From Pseudomonas graminis (GTDB lineage: Bacteria > Pseudomonadota > Gammaproteobacteria > Pseudomonadales > Pseudomonadaceae), in contig NZ_FOHW01000031.1 in the NCBI RefSeq assembly GCF_900111735.1, positions 1-44,030 of the forward strand: a stretch of 44,030 nt of DNA, given 5' to 3'. The position numbers were made by a program, and so were the translations under genes. The notes under the pieces were generated by a model. It ran no database searches. It worked only from the letters and a program-made list of their open reading frames with translations, and was not told the origin of the DNA. Shown one piece after another: positions 25,728 through 33,960 of the stretch (position 1 is the stretch's first letter; every line of letters starts with the position of its first letter).

Positions 25728-26231
25728 ATGTCGAAAGTAAAGCTGACCACCAACCACGGTGAAATCGTTCTGCAATTGAACGCAGAGAAGGCGCCGCTCA
25801 CCGTCGCCAACTTCATCGAATACGTCAAAGCCGGCCACTACGAAAACACTGTATTTCACCGCGTGATCGGCAACTTCATGATCCAGGGCGGCGGTTTCGA
25901 GCCCGGCATGAAAGAGAAGAAAGACAAGCGCCCGAGCATCCAGAACGAAGCCGACAACGGCCTGCCGAACAAGAAGTATTCGGTGTCCATGGCCCGCACC
26001 ATGGAGCCCCATTCAGCCTCGGCGCAGTTCTTCATCAACGTCGCCGACAACGACTTCCTCAACCACAGCGCCAAGACCGTACAGGGCTGGGGCTACGCCG
26101 TGTTCGCTGAAGTGGTGGAAGGCACCGACGTGGTCGACAAGATCAAAGGCGTCGCCACCACGTCCAAGGCCGGTCATCAAGATGTGCCGACTGACGACGT
26201 GATCATCGAGAAAGCCGAGATCGTTGAGTGA
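25728..26231 (+). CDS. ppiB: Peptidyl-prolyl isomerase (cyclophilin)
   Basis: A 167-residue cytoplasmic cyclophilin that speeds cis-trans isomerisation of prolyl bonds. Active-site motifs are FHRVIGNFMIQGGGF and ASAQFFINVADNDFLN. No signal peptide, so PpiB and not the periplasmic PpiA. The ATG at 25728 gives the normal length; an open frame upstream to 25560 is not needed. The stop overlaps the lpxH start by four bases (GTGA), coupling the two. Confidence 0.95.
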   Translation: MSKVKLTTNHGEIVLQLNAEKAPLTVANFIEYVKAGHYENTVFHRVIGNFMIQGGGFEPGMKEKKDKRPSIQNEADNGLPNKKYSVSMARTMEPHSASAQFFINVADNDFLNHSAKTVQGWGYAVFAEVVEGTDVVDKIKGVATTSKAGHQDVPTDDVIIEKAEIVE

Positions 26232-26980
26232 TATTGCTGATCTCCGATCTGCACCTGGAAGAGGAACGCCCGGACATTACCCGGGCGTTTCTCGGTCTGC
26301 TGAATGGGCGCGCTCGTGGGGCCGAGTCGCTGTACATCCTCGGGGACTTTTTCGAGGCCTGGATTGGCGATGACGCCATGTCGCCCTTCCAGCGATCGAT
26401 CTGCCAGGCGTTGCGCGTATTAAGCGACAGCGGCACGCGGGTGTACCTGATGCATGGCAATCGCGACTTCATGATCGGCCAGGCGTTTTGCAAAGCCGCG
26501 GGCTGCACGCTGCTCAAGGACCCGAGCGTCGTGAATTTCAACGGCGAACCGGTGTTGCTGATGCACGGCGACAGTCTGTGCACGCGTGACGAAGCCTACA
26601 TGCGCATGCGCCGTTATCTGCGCCATCCGCTGACGCTGTGGGTGCTGCGGCATCTGCCGTTGAGCACACGGCACAAGCTGGCGCGCAAGCTGCGCAACGA
26701 AAGCCGTGCGCAGACGCGGATGAAGGCCAACGACATTGTCGATGTGACGCCTGAAGAAGTGCCGCGGGTGATGAATGCGTCTGGCGTGAAAACGCTGATC
26801 CACGGTCACACCCATCGGCCTGCGGTTCACGAGGTTGAACTGGGCCAGACCACGGCGCAGCGCATCGTGCTCGGGGACTGGGATCGCGAGGGCTGGTTGC
26901 TGCAGATCGATGAATCGGGCGTTCATCTGGAATCGTTTGCGTTTGAGCCCGAGTCGGGTTTGGCGACACGTCAGGACTGA
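26228..26980 (+). CDS. lpxH: UDP-2,3-diacylglucosamine hydrolase
   Basis: A 250-residue calcineurin-like phosphoesterase that makes lipid X in lipid A synthesis at the inner membrane surface. Metal-binding motifs are ISDLHL (Asp7, His9), LGDFFEAW, MHGNRDFM and HGHTHRP. Start is GTG at 26228, overlapping the ppiB stop. The ppiB-lpxH pairing is usual in Pseudomonas. No terminator follows; a REPIN does. Confidence 0.95.
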   Translation: MILLISDLHLEEERPDITRAFLGLLNGRARGAESLYILGDFFEAWIGDDAMSPFQRSICQALRVLSDSGTRVYLMHGNRDFMIGQAFCKAAGCTLLKDPSVVNFNGEPVLLMHGDSLCTRDEAYMRMRRYLRHPLTLWVLRHLPLSTRHKLARKLRNESRAQTRMKANDIVDVTPEEVPRVMNASGVKTLIHGHTHRPAVHEVELGQTTAQRIVLGDWDREGWLLQIDESGVHLESFAFEPESGLATRQD

Positions 26981-27007
26981 ATTTCGATGATCGCCATGCA
27001 CTGAACG

Positions 27008-27096
27008 TGTAGGAGCGCGCTTGCCCGCGAAGAGCGGTGGGTCATTCAAACACTAGCGTCTGGAATAACGCATTCGCGGGCAAGCGCGCTCCTACA
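27008..27096. repeat. REPIN, GTAGGAGCGCGCTTGCCCGC family
   Basis: A near-perfect inverted pair: TGTAGGAGCGCGCTTGCCCG (27008-27027, continuing to 27031) and its reverse complement at 27073-27096, 41 bases apart. It lies between the convergent lpxH and the efflux operon end. Confidence 0.95.
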
Positions 27097-27218
27097 CTGA
27101 TCTCTGCCAGGCCCACACATTGTGGGCACCTCATACACCGCACTCGCGGGTTCGCGACCGGTGCCCGGCCGATCGCGGGACACGCCACGCTCCTACCGTA
27201 TGCGCCCGACAGCGGTGA

Positions 27219-28751
27219 TCAATGCCCTCCCCCAGGCGCCGCCTTCGCGGTAAACGGCGGTTTGGCCAGCCAGATGATCAGGATCAGCGACAGGAACACC
27301 CAGCCCATCATGTAGAAGTAGTCCACCGTCGACATCATGTACGCCTGACTGGTGACCATCGAATCAAGCTGCGCGTAGGCCTGATTGCTCGCCCCGCCCA
27401 GGGTCTCCAGCGCATGCCGCGTCGTCGGCTCGTAGGCGTTCACGCTTTCGCTCAGATAGGCGTGGTGCTGATCGGCGCGGCGTATCCAGATCCAGGTGGT
27501 CAAGGACGCCGCGAAGCTGCCGCCCAGGTTACGCAGGAACGTCGCCAGGCCCGAGCCGTCGGCAATCTGCGACGGCGGCAGGTCAGAGAGCAGAATACTC
27601 AAGGTCGGCATGAAGAACAGCGCTACACCCGCCCCCATGAACAACTGCACCAGCGCGATATGCTCGAAATCCACCTGACTGGTGAAATCCGCACGCATGA
27701 AGCAGCTCAGGCCCATCGCCAGAAACGCGATGCCGGCCAGCAGTCGCAGGTCGAATTTGTGCGCATAACGGCCCACGAAGGGCGACATCAACACTGGCAG
27801 CACCCCGAGTGGCGCCACCGCCAGCCCGGCGTAAGTCGCCGTATAGCCCATCTGGGTTTGCAACCACTGGGGCAGGATCAGGTTGATCCCGAAGAACGCC
27901 GCATACCCCCCGATCAGACAGAGCGTCCCGTAGCGAAAGTTGCGAAACGCAAACAGCCGCAGGTTGACCACCGGGTGATCATCCGTCATCTCCCAGATGA
28001 CAAATGCCGCCAGACCAATCGCCGAAATCGCCGAACCGATAATGATGAAGTTCGACTCGAACCAGTCCAGATCATTGCCTTTGTCGAGCACGATCTGCAG
28101 CGCACCCACGCCGATGATCAGCGTGATAAGCCCCACGTAATCCATGGGCTGGCGACTGGTGCTGACCGGCCGGGTAGCCATCTGCTGACGCACCACGAAC
28201 GCTGCGAACAGACCGATCGGTACGTTGATGAAGAAGATCCACGGCCAGCTGTAACTGTCGGTGATCCAGCCGCCGAGAATCGGCCCGGCAATCGGCGCTA
28301 CAACCGTCACCATCGCCAGCAATGCCAATGCCATCCCCCGTTTCGCAGGGGGATAAACGGCGATCAGCAGCGTTTGCGTCATCGGGTACAACGGCCCGGC
28401 AACCATGCCCTGCAATACCCTGAAACCCACCAGCTCAGGCATCGAAGTGGAGATGCCGCAGAGGAAGGAGGCCATCACGAACAGCAGCGTGGCCCAGAGA
28501 AACAGTTTCACCTCGCCGAAGCGCCGGCTCAGCCAGCCGGTCAGCGGCAGCGCGATGGCATTACTGACCGCGAACGAGGTAATAACCCACGTGCCCTGCT
28601 CTGAACTCACGCCGAGGTTGCCGGAGATGGTCGGCAGGGCCACGTTGGCGATGGTGGTGTCGAGCACTTGCATGAAAGTCGCCAGCGACAGGCCGATGGT
28701 GGTCAGCAACAGGCTTGGCGGCGTAAAAGAAGCGGGAGCGTTAGTACTCAT
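27219..28751 (-). CDS. EmrB/QacA-type MFS drug transporter (DHA2)
   Basis: A 510-residue inner-membrane drug:proton antiporter with about 14 membrane spans. Family features are FMQVLDTTIANVALPTISGN in the first span, WVITSFAVSNAIALPLTGWL and LALLAMVTVVAPIAGPILGG. With the adaptor and outer-membrane channel encoded next to it, it forms a tripartite pump spanning both membranes. Last gene of the marR-led operon, 69 bases after the adaptor. AAGGA lies six bases before the ATG. Substrates cannot be told from sequence. Confidence 0.93.
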   Translation of the reverse strand: MSTNAPASFTPPSLLLTTIGLSLATFMQVLDTTIANVALPTISGNLGVSSEQGTWVITSFAVSNAIALPLTGWLSRRFGEVKLFLWATLLFVMASFLCGISTSMPELVGFRVLQGMVAGPLYPMTQTLLIAVYPPAKRGMALALLAMVTVVAPIAGPILGGWITDSYSWPWIFFINVPIGLFAAFVVRQQMATRPVSTSRQPMDYVGLITLIIGVGALQIVLDKGNDLDWFESNFIIIGSAISAIGLAAFVIWEMTDDHPVVNLRLFAFRNFRYGTLCLIGGYAAFFGINLILPQWLQTQMGYTATYAGLAVAPLGVLPVLMSPFVGRYAHKFDLRLLAGIAFLAMGLSCFMRADFTSQVDFEHIALVQLFMGAGVALFFMPTLSILLSDLPPSQIADGSGLATFLRNLGGSFAASLTTWIWIRRADQHHAYLSESVNAYEPTTRHALETLGGASNQAYAQLDSMVTSQAYMMSTVDYFYMMGWVFLSLILIIWLAKPPFTAKAAPGGGH

Positions 28752-28820
28752 CGCGAATCCTTTGACACTCGAAGATCACCCCGGCCGGCAGAAGCGGGCC
28801 GGGGCAGATGGATTGGCGAA

Positions 28821-30086
28821 TCAGCGCTGGGCCGTCTTGCCGCCGGTTGACGCGCTGTTCTCGTGGATAACGCGGGCAATCATGGTGTCGGCGTCGGCCA
28901 GTTGTCTGGCGTAGACATCGGTGGTGAACAGCGGCTGCTTCGGCGGTTGCTGCGCCAGCACCGGACCGCTCTGGTCGTGCAGGTTCACGTCAACGGTGGT
29001 CGACAGGCCGATGCGCAGCGGGTGTTTGGCCAGTTCGTCGGCATTGATGCGAACCCGCACTGGCACACGCTGGACGATCTTGATCCAGTTACCGGTGGCG
29101 TTCTGCGCGGGCAGCAAGGCAAAGGCACTGCCGGTGCCGGCGCCGACGCTGTCCACGGTGCCGCTGTATTTGACGTCGCCGCCGTACAGGTCCGCTTCGA
29201 TGTCCACTGGCTGGCCGATGCGCATCTGGCCGAGCTGGGTTTCCTTGAAGTTGGCGTCGATCCACAGCTGATCGAGGGGAATCACCGCCATCAGCGCTGT
29301 GCCCGGCTGAACCCGCTGACCCAGTTGCACGGTGCGCTTGGCGACGTAACCGGTGACCGGCGCGATCAGCGTGCTGCGCGCATTGCTCAGGTAAGCCTGA
29401 CGCAGTTGCGCGGCCGCCGATTTGACGTCCGGGTGCGAAGAGACCTGAGTGTCGTCCACCAACGCGGTGCTGGTTGCCAGCTGCTGCTGGATGTTGGTCA
29501 ACGCGTTCTGCGCGGTGGTCAGGTCATCCTTGGCGTGGGACAGCTCTTCCTGGGAAATCGCCCCGCCGGCCGCCAGGCTGCGACGACGGTTGTAGTTATC
29601 CTGGGCTCTCTGCACTTCAGCGCGCTGGGCCGCCAGTTGCGCCTTCATGCCATCGACGTTGCTGTAAAGGCCGCGCACCTGACGCACCACTTTCGCCAGA
29701 TTGGCTTCGGCACTTTGCAGCGCGACTTCGGCGTCATTGGGGTCGAACTGCACCAGCACCTGACCTTCGCGGACCAGATCGCCGTCATCAGCGCCAATGC
29801 TCACTACCGTCCCGGTGACTTGCGGGGTGATCTCCACGACGTTGCCGTTCACGTAGGCATCGTCGGTGCTCTCGCTCCAGCGACCGTACATTTCGTACCA
29901 GGCCCAGACGCCAATCACACCAAGTACCACGATCAGCAACAGGCCGAGCAACAACAGCTTGCGCTTGCGCGGATTCTTGGTCGGCGTGGTCTTCTCGGCG
30001 GCTTTGTCAGCGGCATTGTCAGGCGCCGAAGCGTTGACGTCCTTTTGTTCGTTTGCAGCATTGTTGTCGGTAGTGGCAGTGGCCAT
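28821..30086 (-). CDS. EmrA-type membrane-fusion adaptor
   Basis: A 421-residue HlyD/EmrA-family adaptor. A basic cytoplasmic tail (about 1-43) is followed by one membrane span (LLLLGLLLIVVLGVIGVWAW, 44-63), then DDAYVNGNVVEITPQVTGTV, the lipoyl half, a coiled-coil hairpin (about 115-215) and the second lipoyl/beta-barrel part with TLIAPVTGYVAKRTVQLGQR. It bridges the EmrB-type antiporter to the outer-membrane channel. Ten bases after the channel gene, hence one operon. Confidence 0.94.
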   Translation of the reverse strand: MATATTDNNAANEQKDVNASAPDNAADKAAEKTTPTKNPRKRKLLLLGLLLIVVLGVIGVWAWYEMYGRWSESTDDAYVNGNVVEITPQVTGTVVSIGADDGDLVREGQVLVQFDPNDAEVALQSAEANLAKVVRQVRGLYSNVDGMKAQLAAQRAEVQRAQDNYNRRRSLAAGGAISQEELSHAKDDLTTAQNALTNIQQQLATSTALVDDTQVSSHPDVKSAAAQLRQAYLSNARSTLIAPVTGYVAKRTVQLGQRVQPGTALMAVIPLDQLWIDANFKETQLGQMRIGQPVDIEADLYGGDVKYSGTVDSVGAGTGSAFALLPAQNATGNWIKIVQRVPVRVRINADELAKHPLRIGLSTTVDVNLHDQSGPVLAQQPPKQPLFTTDVYARQLADADTMIARVIHENSASTGGKTAQR

Positions 30087-30096
30087 GACGATTACC

Positions 30097-31593
30097 TTAA
30101 TGAGTCAGCGAAGCAGTTGACGGGACGACCGGGGCGGCGTTTTCGCCGGACTTGCTTTCTTCGAAGCCTCCCCCGAGGGCCTGCATCAACTGGATCGAAA
30201 GATCGATTTGTTCCGCGTTGAGATCAGCCTGTTGGCGTTGCGATTGCAGCAGTTGTTGCTCGACGCTCAGCACGTCCAGGTAATTGCCGATACCGGATGA
30301 ATAGCGCTGAACGACGGTGTCGTAGGATTTCTGAATCACGTCAGTCGCCTGCTGGCGGGCCTCGATCTGGCGGCGGATATCGCGCAACTGACCGATGCCA
30401 TCGCTGACATCCCCCAGCGCCCGGACCAGCGTCTTGTTGTACTGCGCCACGGCGAGGTCGTAGTCGGCGTCCCGCGCGTCGAGGTCGGCGCGGCGGCGGC
30501 CACCGTCGAAGATCGGCAGCGACACCGTCGGGGCGACGTTGAAGAAGCGACTGGCCGAGCCAAACATCGCATCACCCAGCAGCGACTCCACCCCTGCCGA
30601 CGCACTCAGGTTGAGGTTCGGATAGAAGCTGGTCTTGCTGACGTCGATGTTTTTGCTCGCCGCTTCAACCCGCCAGCGCGCGGCGACCAGATCCGGACGA
30701 CGGCCCAGCAATTCGGCAGGCACCACCGAAGGCAAGGCGACTACTGCGGGCTGCAGGACGGCAGGCCGGCTCAGCAGTTCGCCGCGGTCCGGGCCTTTTC
30801 CCATCAGCACGGCCAACTGGATTTTGGCGCTGCGCAGGCTCTTGTCCGCGTCCGCCAGGGATTCGCGGGAGTTGGCTTCAAGGCTCTGGGTCTGCTCGTA
30901 CTGGTACTCGCTGTCGATGCCGGACTTGAAGCGCCGCGAGCCGAGGTCCAGCAATTGACTCGTGCGTTTGAGGTCTTCGGCTGCCAGGTCGCGGACGATG
31001 TAGGCCTGGCCCAGGTCGCTGTAGGCACGGGCGACATCGGCAGCCAGGGTCAGTTGAGCCGCTTGCTGATCGACTTCGCTGGCGCGGGCCTGGCCCAGCG
31101 CCGCTTCCCACGCAGCACGCTGGCCGCCCCACAGATCGAAGTTGTAATTGAAGCCGGCGCTTAGGCTGCGCAAAGTGCTGTAGCGCCCGCCTGCACCGGT
31201 CGGGTCCTGGTCACGGGCCAGGCGCGAACGGCTGACGCTGGCGTCGGCTTCTACGGTCGGCATGCGTTCGGCGTCGGCGGCATACGCCTGCGCTGTGGCC
31301 TGGTGGGTACGGGCCGCAGCGATCTGCATGTCCGGACTGTCGCGCAGCGCTTCGCTGATCAGGCTATTGAGCTGCGGATCACCCAGGCTGGTCCACCAGT
31401 CGCGCTTCGGCCATGCCGCTGGAGACAGGGTGATGCCGTTGAGGCTCCGGGCGGTCTGCAGACTGTTGGAATCGATGCCGACGGCTTCGGTTTTCAGGCC
31501 TTTGGAGCTGGCACAACCGGCCAGCACCAGTGCCACGACTATCACGCTCAAGGACGTGCGCAGGGTTGAGCCCCGCTGAATGTGAGTGCTCAT
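30097..31593 (-). CDS. Outer-membrane efflux lipoprotein (NodT/OprM family)
   Basis: A 498-residue TolC-like channel. The lipobox LAGC (Cys27, in ALVLAGCASS) marks a lipoprotein anchored in the outer membrane. Two repeated helical hairpins follow (LAADVARAYSDLGQAYIVRD and the matching C-terminal block ending RQQADLNAEQIDLSIQLMQA), the family pattern. It is the exit duct of the EmrAB-like pump. The start overlaps the marR stop by four bases (ATGA). Confidence 0.94.
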   Translation of the reverse strand: MSTHIQRGSTLRTSLSVIVVALVLAGCASSKGLKTEAVGIDSNSLQTARSLNGITLSPAAWPKRDWWTSLGDPQLNSLISEALRDSPDMQIAAARTHQATAQAYAADAERMPTVEADASVSRSRLARDQDPTGAGGRYSTLRSLSAGFNYNFDLWGGQRAAWEAALGQARASEVDQQAAQLTLAADVARAYSDLGQAYIVRDLAAEDLKRTSQLLDLGSRRFKSGIDSEYQYEQTQSLEANSRESLADADKSLRSAKIQLAVLMGKGPDRGELLSRPAVLQPAVVALPSVVPAELLGRRPDLVAARWRVEAASKNIDVSKTSFYPNLNLSASAGVESLLGDAMFGSASRFFNVAPTVSLPIFDGGRRRADLDARDADYDLAVAQYNKTLVRALGDVSDGIGQLRDIRRQIEARQQATDVIQKSYDTVVQRYSSGIGNYLDVLSVEQQLLQSQRQQADLNAEQIDLSIQLMQALGGGFEESKSGENAAPVVPSTASLTH

Positions 31594-32063
31594 CGTTCGG
31601 CGATCCGGGCAATCGTGATGGAGTCGCCCGAGGCAACCAGAATTTTCGTCAGAATCTTTTCCAGCGCCAGCAGCTCGCTGTCTTCCAGCACGCCCACCAT
31701 CTCGTTCATCGCGTGTGCGCCGATTTCCGGCAGCAGGTCGGAAAGCGCCTTCCCTTCGTCGGTCAGCACCAGTTGCACCTGACGTCGGTCGGATTCCGAG
31801 CGCGCGCGTGACAACAGATTTTTCTGCTCAAGACGGTCGAGCATGCGGGTCATCGAGCCACTGTCGAGGTTCAACATGCGACAAATGTCAGCCGGGGTCT
31901 CGGCACAGAACCGGGCGATCATCACCAGCACTTTGTATTGCTGTGCAGTGACGCCATGGGGCTCGAGATACCGGTCGAGGATGCGGTTTTTCAGCTGATC
32001 AGCCCGACCCAGCAACATGCCCAGCAGGCTGTCGTGAAAATTTTCAGGAGTGAAATGTGCCAT
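31590..32063 (-). CDS. MarR-family repressor of the efflux operon
   Basis: A 157-residue winged-helix regulator. The recognition region is AETPADICRMLNLDSGSMTR and the wing is SESDRRQVQLVLTDEGK. MarR proteins leave DNA when they bind phenolic or other lipophilic compounds. Being first in the operon and next to two matching palindromes, it most likely represses this operon and itself. GGAG lies eight bases before the ATG at 32063. Confidence 0.93.
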   Translation of the reverse strand: MAHFTPENFHDSLLGMLLGRADQLKNRILDRYLEPHGVTAQQYKVLVMIARFCAETPADICRMLNLDSGSMTRMLDRLEQKNLLSRARSESDRRQVQLVLTDEGKALSDLLPEIGAHAMNEMVGVLEDSELLALEKILTKILVASGDSITIARIAER

Positions 32064-32080
32064 TGATAGCTACCCATTAT

Positions 32081-32122
32081 CTGCTTAGGCAGTGAATGGG
32101 GCGGATCTTACTGCCTAGGCAG
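32081..32122. promoter_or_regulatory. Two MarR operator palindromes
   Basis: CTGCTTAGGCAG (32081-32092) and the perfect palindrome CTGCCTAGGCAG (32111-32122) are 30 bp apart centre to centre, about three helical turns, just upstream of marR. Their placement over the expected promoter fits autorepression. Confidence 0.75.
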
Positions 32123-32232
32123 CAAACACACAATGAAACAATATTTAAGGCGCGCGAATTCGGACGAACGTGGTTCGCCCGGCTAATGAGGTGATCCAGA
32201 GGTAGAGCAACTGAGTGATTTCGCCACCGATC

Positions 32233-32322
32233 CGTAGGAGCCGGCTTGCTGGCGAAAGCGTCGTGACGGCCGATGATTACGTCGAATGTGCGAACCGATT
32301 CGCGGGCAAGCGCGCGCCTACA
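32233..32322. repeat. REPIN, degenerate left arm
   Basis: CGTAGGAGCCGGCTTGCTGG (left, 32233-32252, continuing to 32256) and TTCGCGGGCAAGCGCGCGCC (right, from 32299) form an inverted pair of the GTAGGAGCGCGCTTGCCCGC family. It fills the gap between marR and miaE. Confidence 0.85.
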
Positions 32323-32346
32323 AAACAGCGTTTGCCATTGATGGGC

Positions 32347-32955
32347 TTAAAGCGCCGGTACACCACTGTGAAAACGGAAGTCTTCGTCCGGGCTCAGGAT
32401 CAGCTCGCGCTCGGCCAGACGGATTTCTTCGATCTTGGCGTCGACGTCTGCTTCGTTGCCGTAGGTGTAAGCCAGCTTCAGATAATCCTGAAAATGCCGG
32501 GCTTCGGACTTGAGCAGGCTTGCGTAGAACTTCGACAGGTCTTCATCCAGATGCGGCACCAGCGCAGCGAAGCGCTCACACGAGCGGGCTTCAACGATGG
32601 CGCCGACGACCAGCGCGTCGGTCAGGCGATACGGGTTGTGGGTACGAACGAGTTTGCGCAGGGACCCGGCATAGCGCGCCGAGCTGATGTTGGCCATCGG
32701 GATGTTGCGCTTCTTGATGATGCCGATCACCTGCTCGAAGTGACGCAGCTCTTCGCGCGCCAGCCGCGACATTTTGGCCAGCAGATCGAACTTGTCGTTG
32801 TACTGGAACATGAACTGAAACGCCGCGCCGGCGGCCTTCTTTTCATTGTTGGCGTGATCGATCAGCAGGATATCCAGATTCTGCAAGGCGGCCTGAACCC
32901 AGCTGTCGGGCGTGGGGCAAAGCAGGAAGGCGTCGATTTCTGGATAAATCTGCAT
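32347..32955 (-). CDS. miaE: tRNA 2-methylthio-N6-isopentenyladenosine hydroxylase
   Basis: A di-iron monooxygenase that hydroxylates the isopentenyl group of ms2i6A at position 37 of tRNAs reading UNN codons. Iron ligands are suggested by LAREELRHFEQV, VEARSCERF and KSEARHFQDY. The frame opens at ATG 32991 (214 residues). That ATG overlaps a TATAAT (32990-32995) that looks like the gene's own -10, so ATG at 32955 (202 residues, starting MQIYPEIDAFLLCPTP) is preferred. The family assignment is firm; the start is less so. Confidence 0.9.
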   Translation of the reverse strand: MQIYPEIDAFLLCPTPDSWVQAALQNLDILLIDHANNEKKAAGAAFQFMFQYNDKFDLLAKMSRLAREELRHFEQVIGIIKKRNIPMANISSARYAGSLRKLVRTHNPYRLTDALVVGAIVEARSCERFAALVPHLDEDLSKFYASLLKSEARHFQDYLKLAYTYGNEADVDAKIEEIRLAERELILSPDEDFRFHSGVPAL

Positions 32956-33074
32956 GGGTTCACGGATGGCTGGCTGGGCAAGGCGCAGCATTATACGGAG
33001 CCTGACGGGCAGAGCCAGCCTGGGCAGATGAAAAGCGCAGGATTTACTTCCAGCGCGTGAGGGTCACGCCACTG

Positions 33075-33548
33075 TCAGACCGCGCCCATAGCATCCTTGA
33101 GAAAGCCGGGCGCGATGTAGCGCTCGTAGTGCGCTTCGGAGAGCAGGAAGAACTCCCGATCAATGGCATCGCGCAACTCAGGCAGCGACCAGTCGCGAAA
33201 TTCCGGCAGCAGCACCATGCCGTAGGCGTCCAGCTGGTTGATCACCCGCGCGCCCCGGGCAATCAACTGGTACGCCCAGCAATATTCGGACTGGTGCGGG
33301 ACGAAACGGATCTTGCGTTGCTCCAGTTGCGCCCGCAGCCTGGCCGGATCGAAGACCTCGACCTTCCCCGCCATCACTTGCACCAGCAGCTGTTCCAGGC
33401 GCAGCCAGACGGCGCGCTTCGCGTCTTCGTCGTAGCCGTTCCAGTGAATCACTTCGTGGTGGAAGCGCTTGCATCCACGGCACACGAGGTCGCCGTAGAC
33501 GGTGGAGCACAGGCCCACGCAGGGCGTCTTGATGATTTGATTGGGCAT
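33075..33548 (-). CDS. DUF1289 protein with Cys cluster
   Basis: A 157-residue protein. The N-terminal DUF1289 block is TPCVGLCSTVYGDLVCRGCK, with four Cys (residues 9, 13, 22, 25) that probably bind iron or zinc. The rest includes WNGYDEDAKRAVWLRLEQLL. Function of the family is unknown. The chosen start is the Met of MPNQIIKTPCVG; an upstream in-frame start at 33578 adds ten unusual residues. Single gene, divergent from acnB. Confidence 0.85.
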   Translation of the reverse strand: MPNQIIKTPCVGLCSTVYGDLVCRGCKRFHHEVIHWNGYDEDAKRAVWLRLEQLLVQVMAGKVEVFDPARLRAQLEQRKIRFVPHQSEYCWAYQLIARGARVINQLDAYGMVLLPEFRDWSLPELRDAIDREFFLLSEAHYERYIAPGFLKDAMGAV

Positions 33549-33960
33549 GGCAAGGCAACACGACGGCGAACGAAACAAGCCGGCATGTTAGCCCTTTGTC
33601 TAACGAGGTACACCCTTCAACCTGTAGGGGCTAACTTACCTTCAGCGGTTTTTTACCGTAGAATCACCGGGCCTTTTAAGGCGCCAATGTCCGTTGGAAG
33701 CTGTTTTCAAAGCGTCACGAGCACAGTCAGGGCTTTTTACCCTCGTAGAGAGCCCAACCCCGCAGTCCGGTTTAACGCAGGTTCGCCCTGCGTTCCCCTC
33801 TCAAACCGTTCGATGCAGGCGTAAAACTTTGAAAACAGCTTCTGTTGGAGATCGTCAGCTTCCTGCCAAGAAACTTTAAAAAGTTCGAGCGCGTCGATGC
33901 GGACCTTCTCTGGATGAGCGTCCCGGACACCCATTTGGGACCACTGATGAGGGTAATACT
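33549..33960 (+). promoter_or_regulatory. acnB promoter and long leader
   Basis: A 412-bp gap. A sigma-70 candidate has TTACCT (33636-33641) and TAGAAT (33659-33664) 17 bp apart, giving a leader of about 290 bases. A hairpin AACGCAGG / CCTGCGTT with a five-base loop lies at 33774-33794, without a T-tract. No gene is seen. Confidence 0.5.

Noticed and set aside
27222..28604. 460-codon open frame opposite the MFS transporter
   Set aside because: Arg/Gln/His-rich with no domain; antisense shadow.
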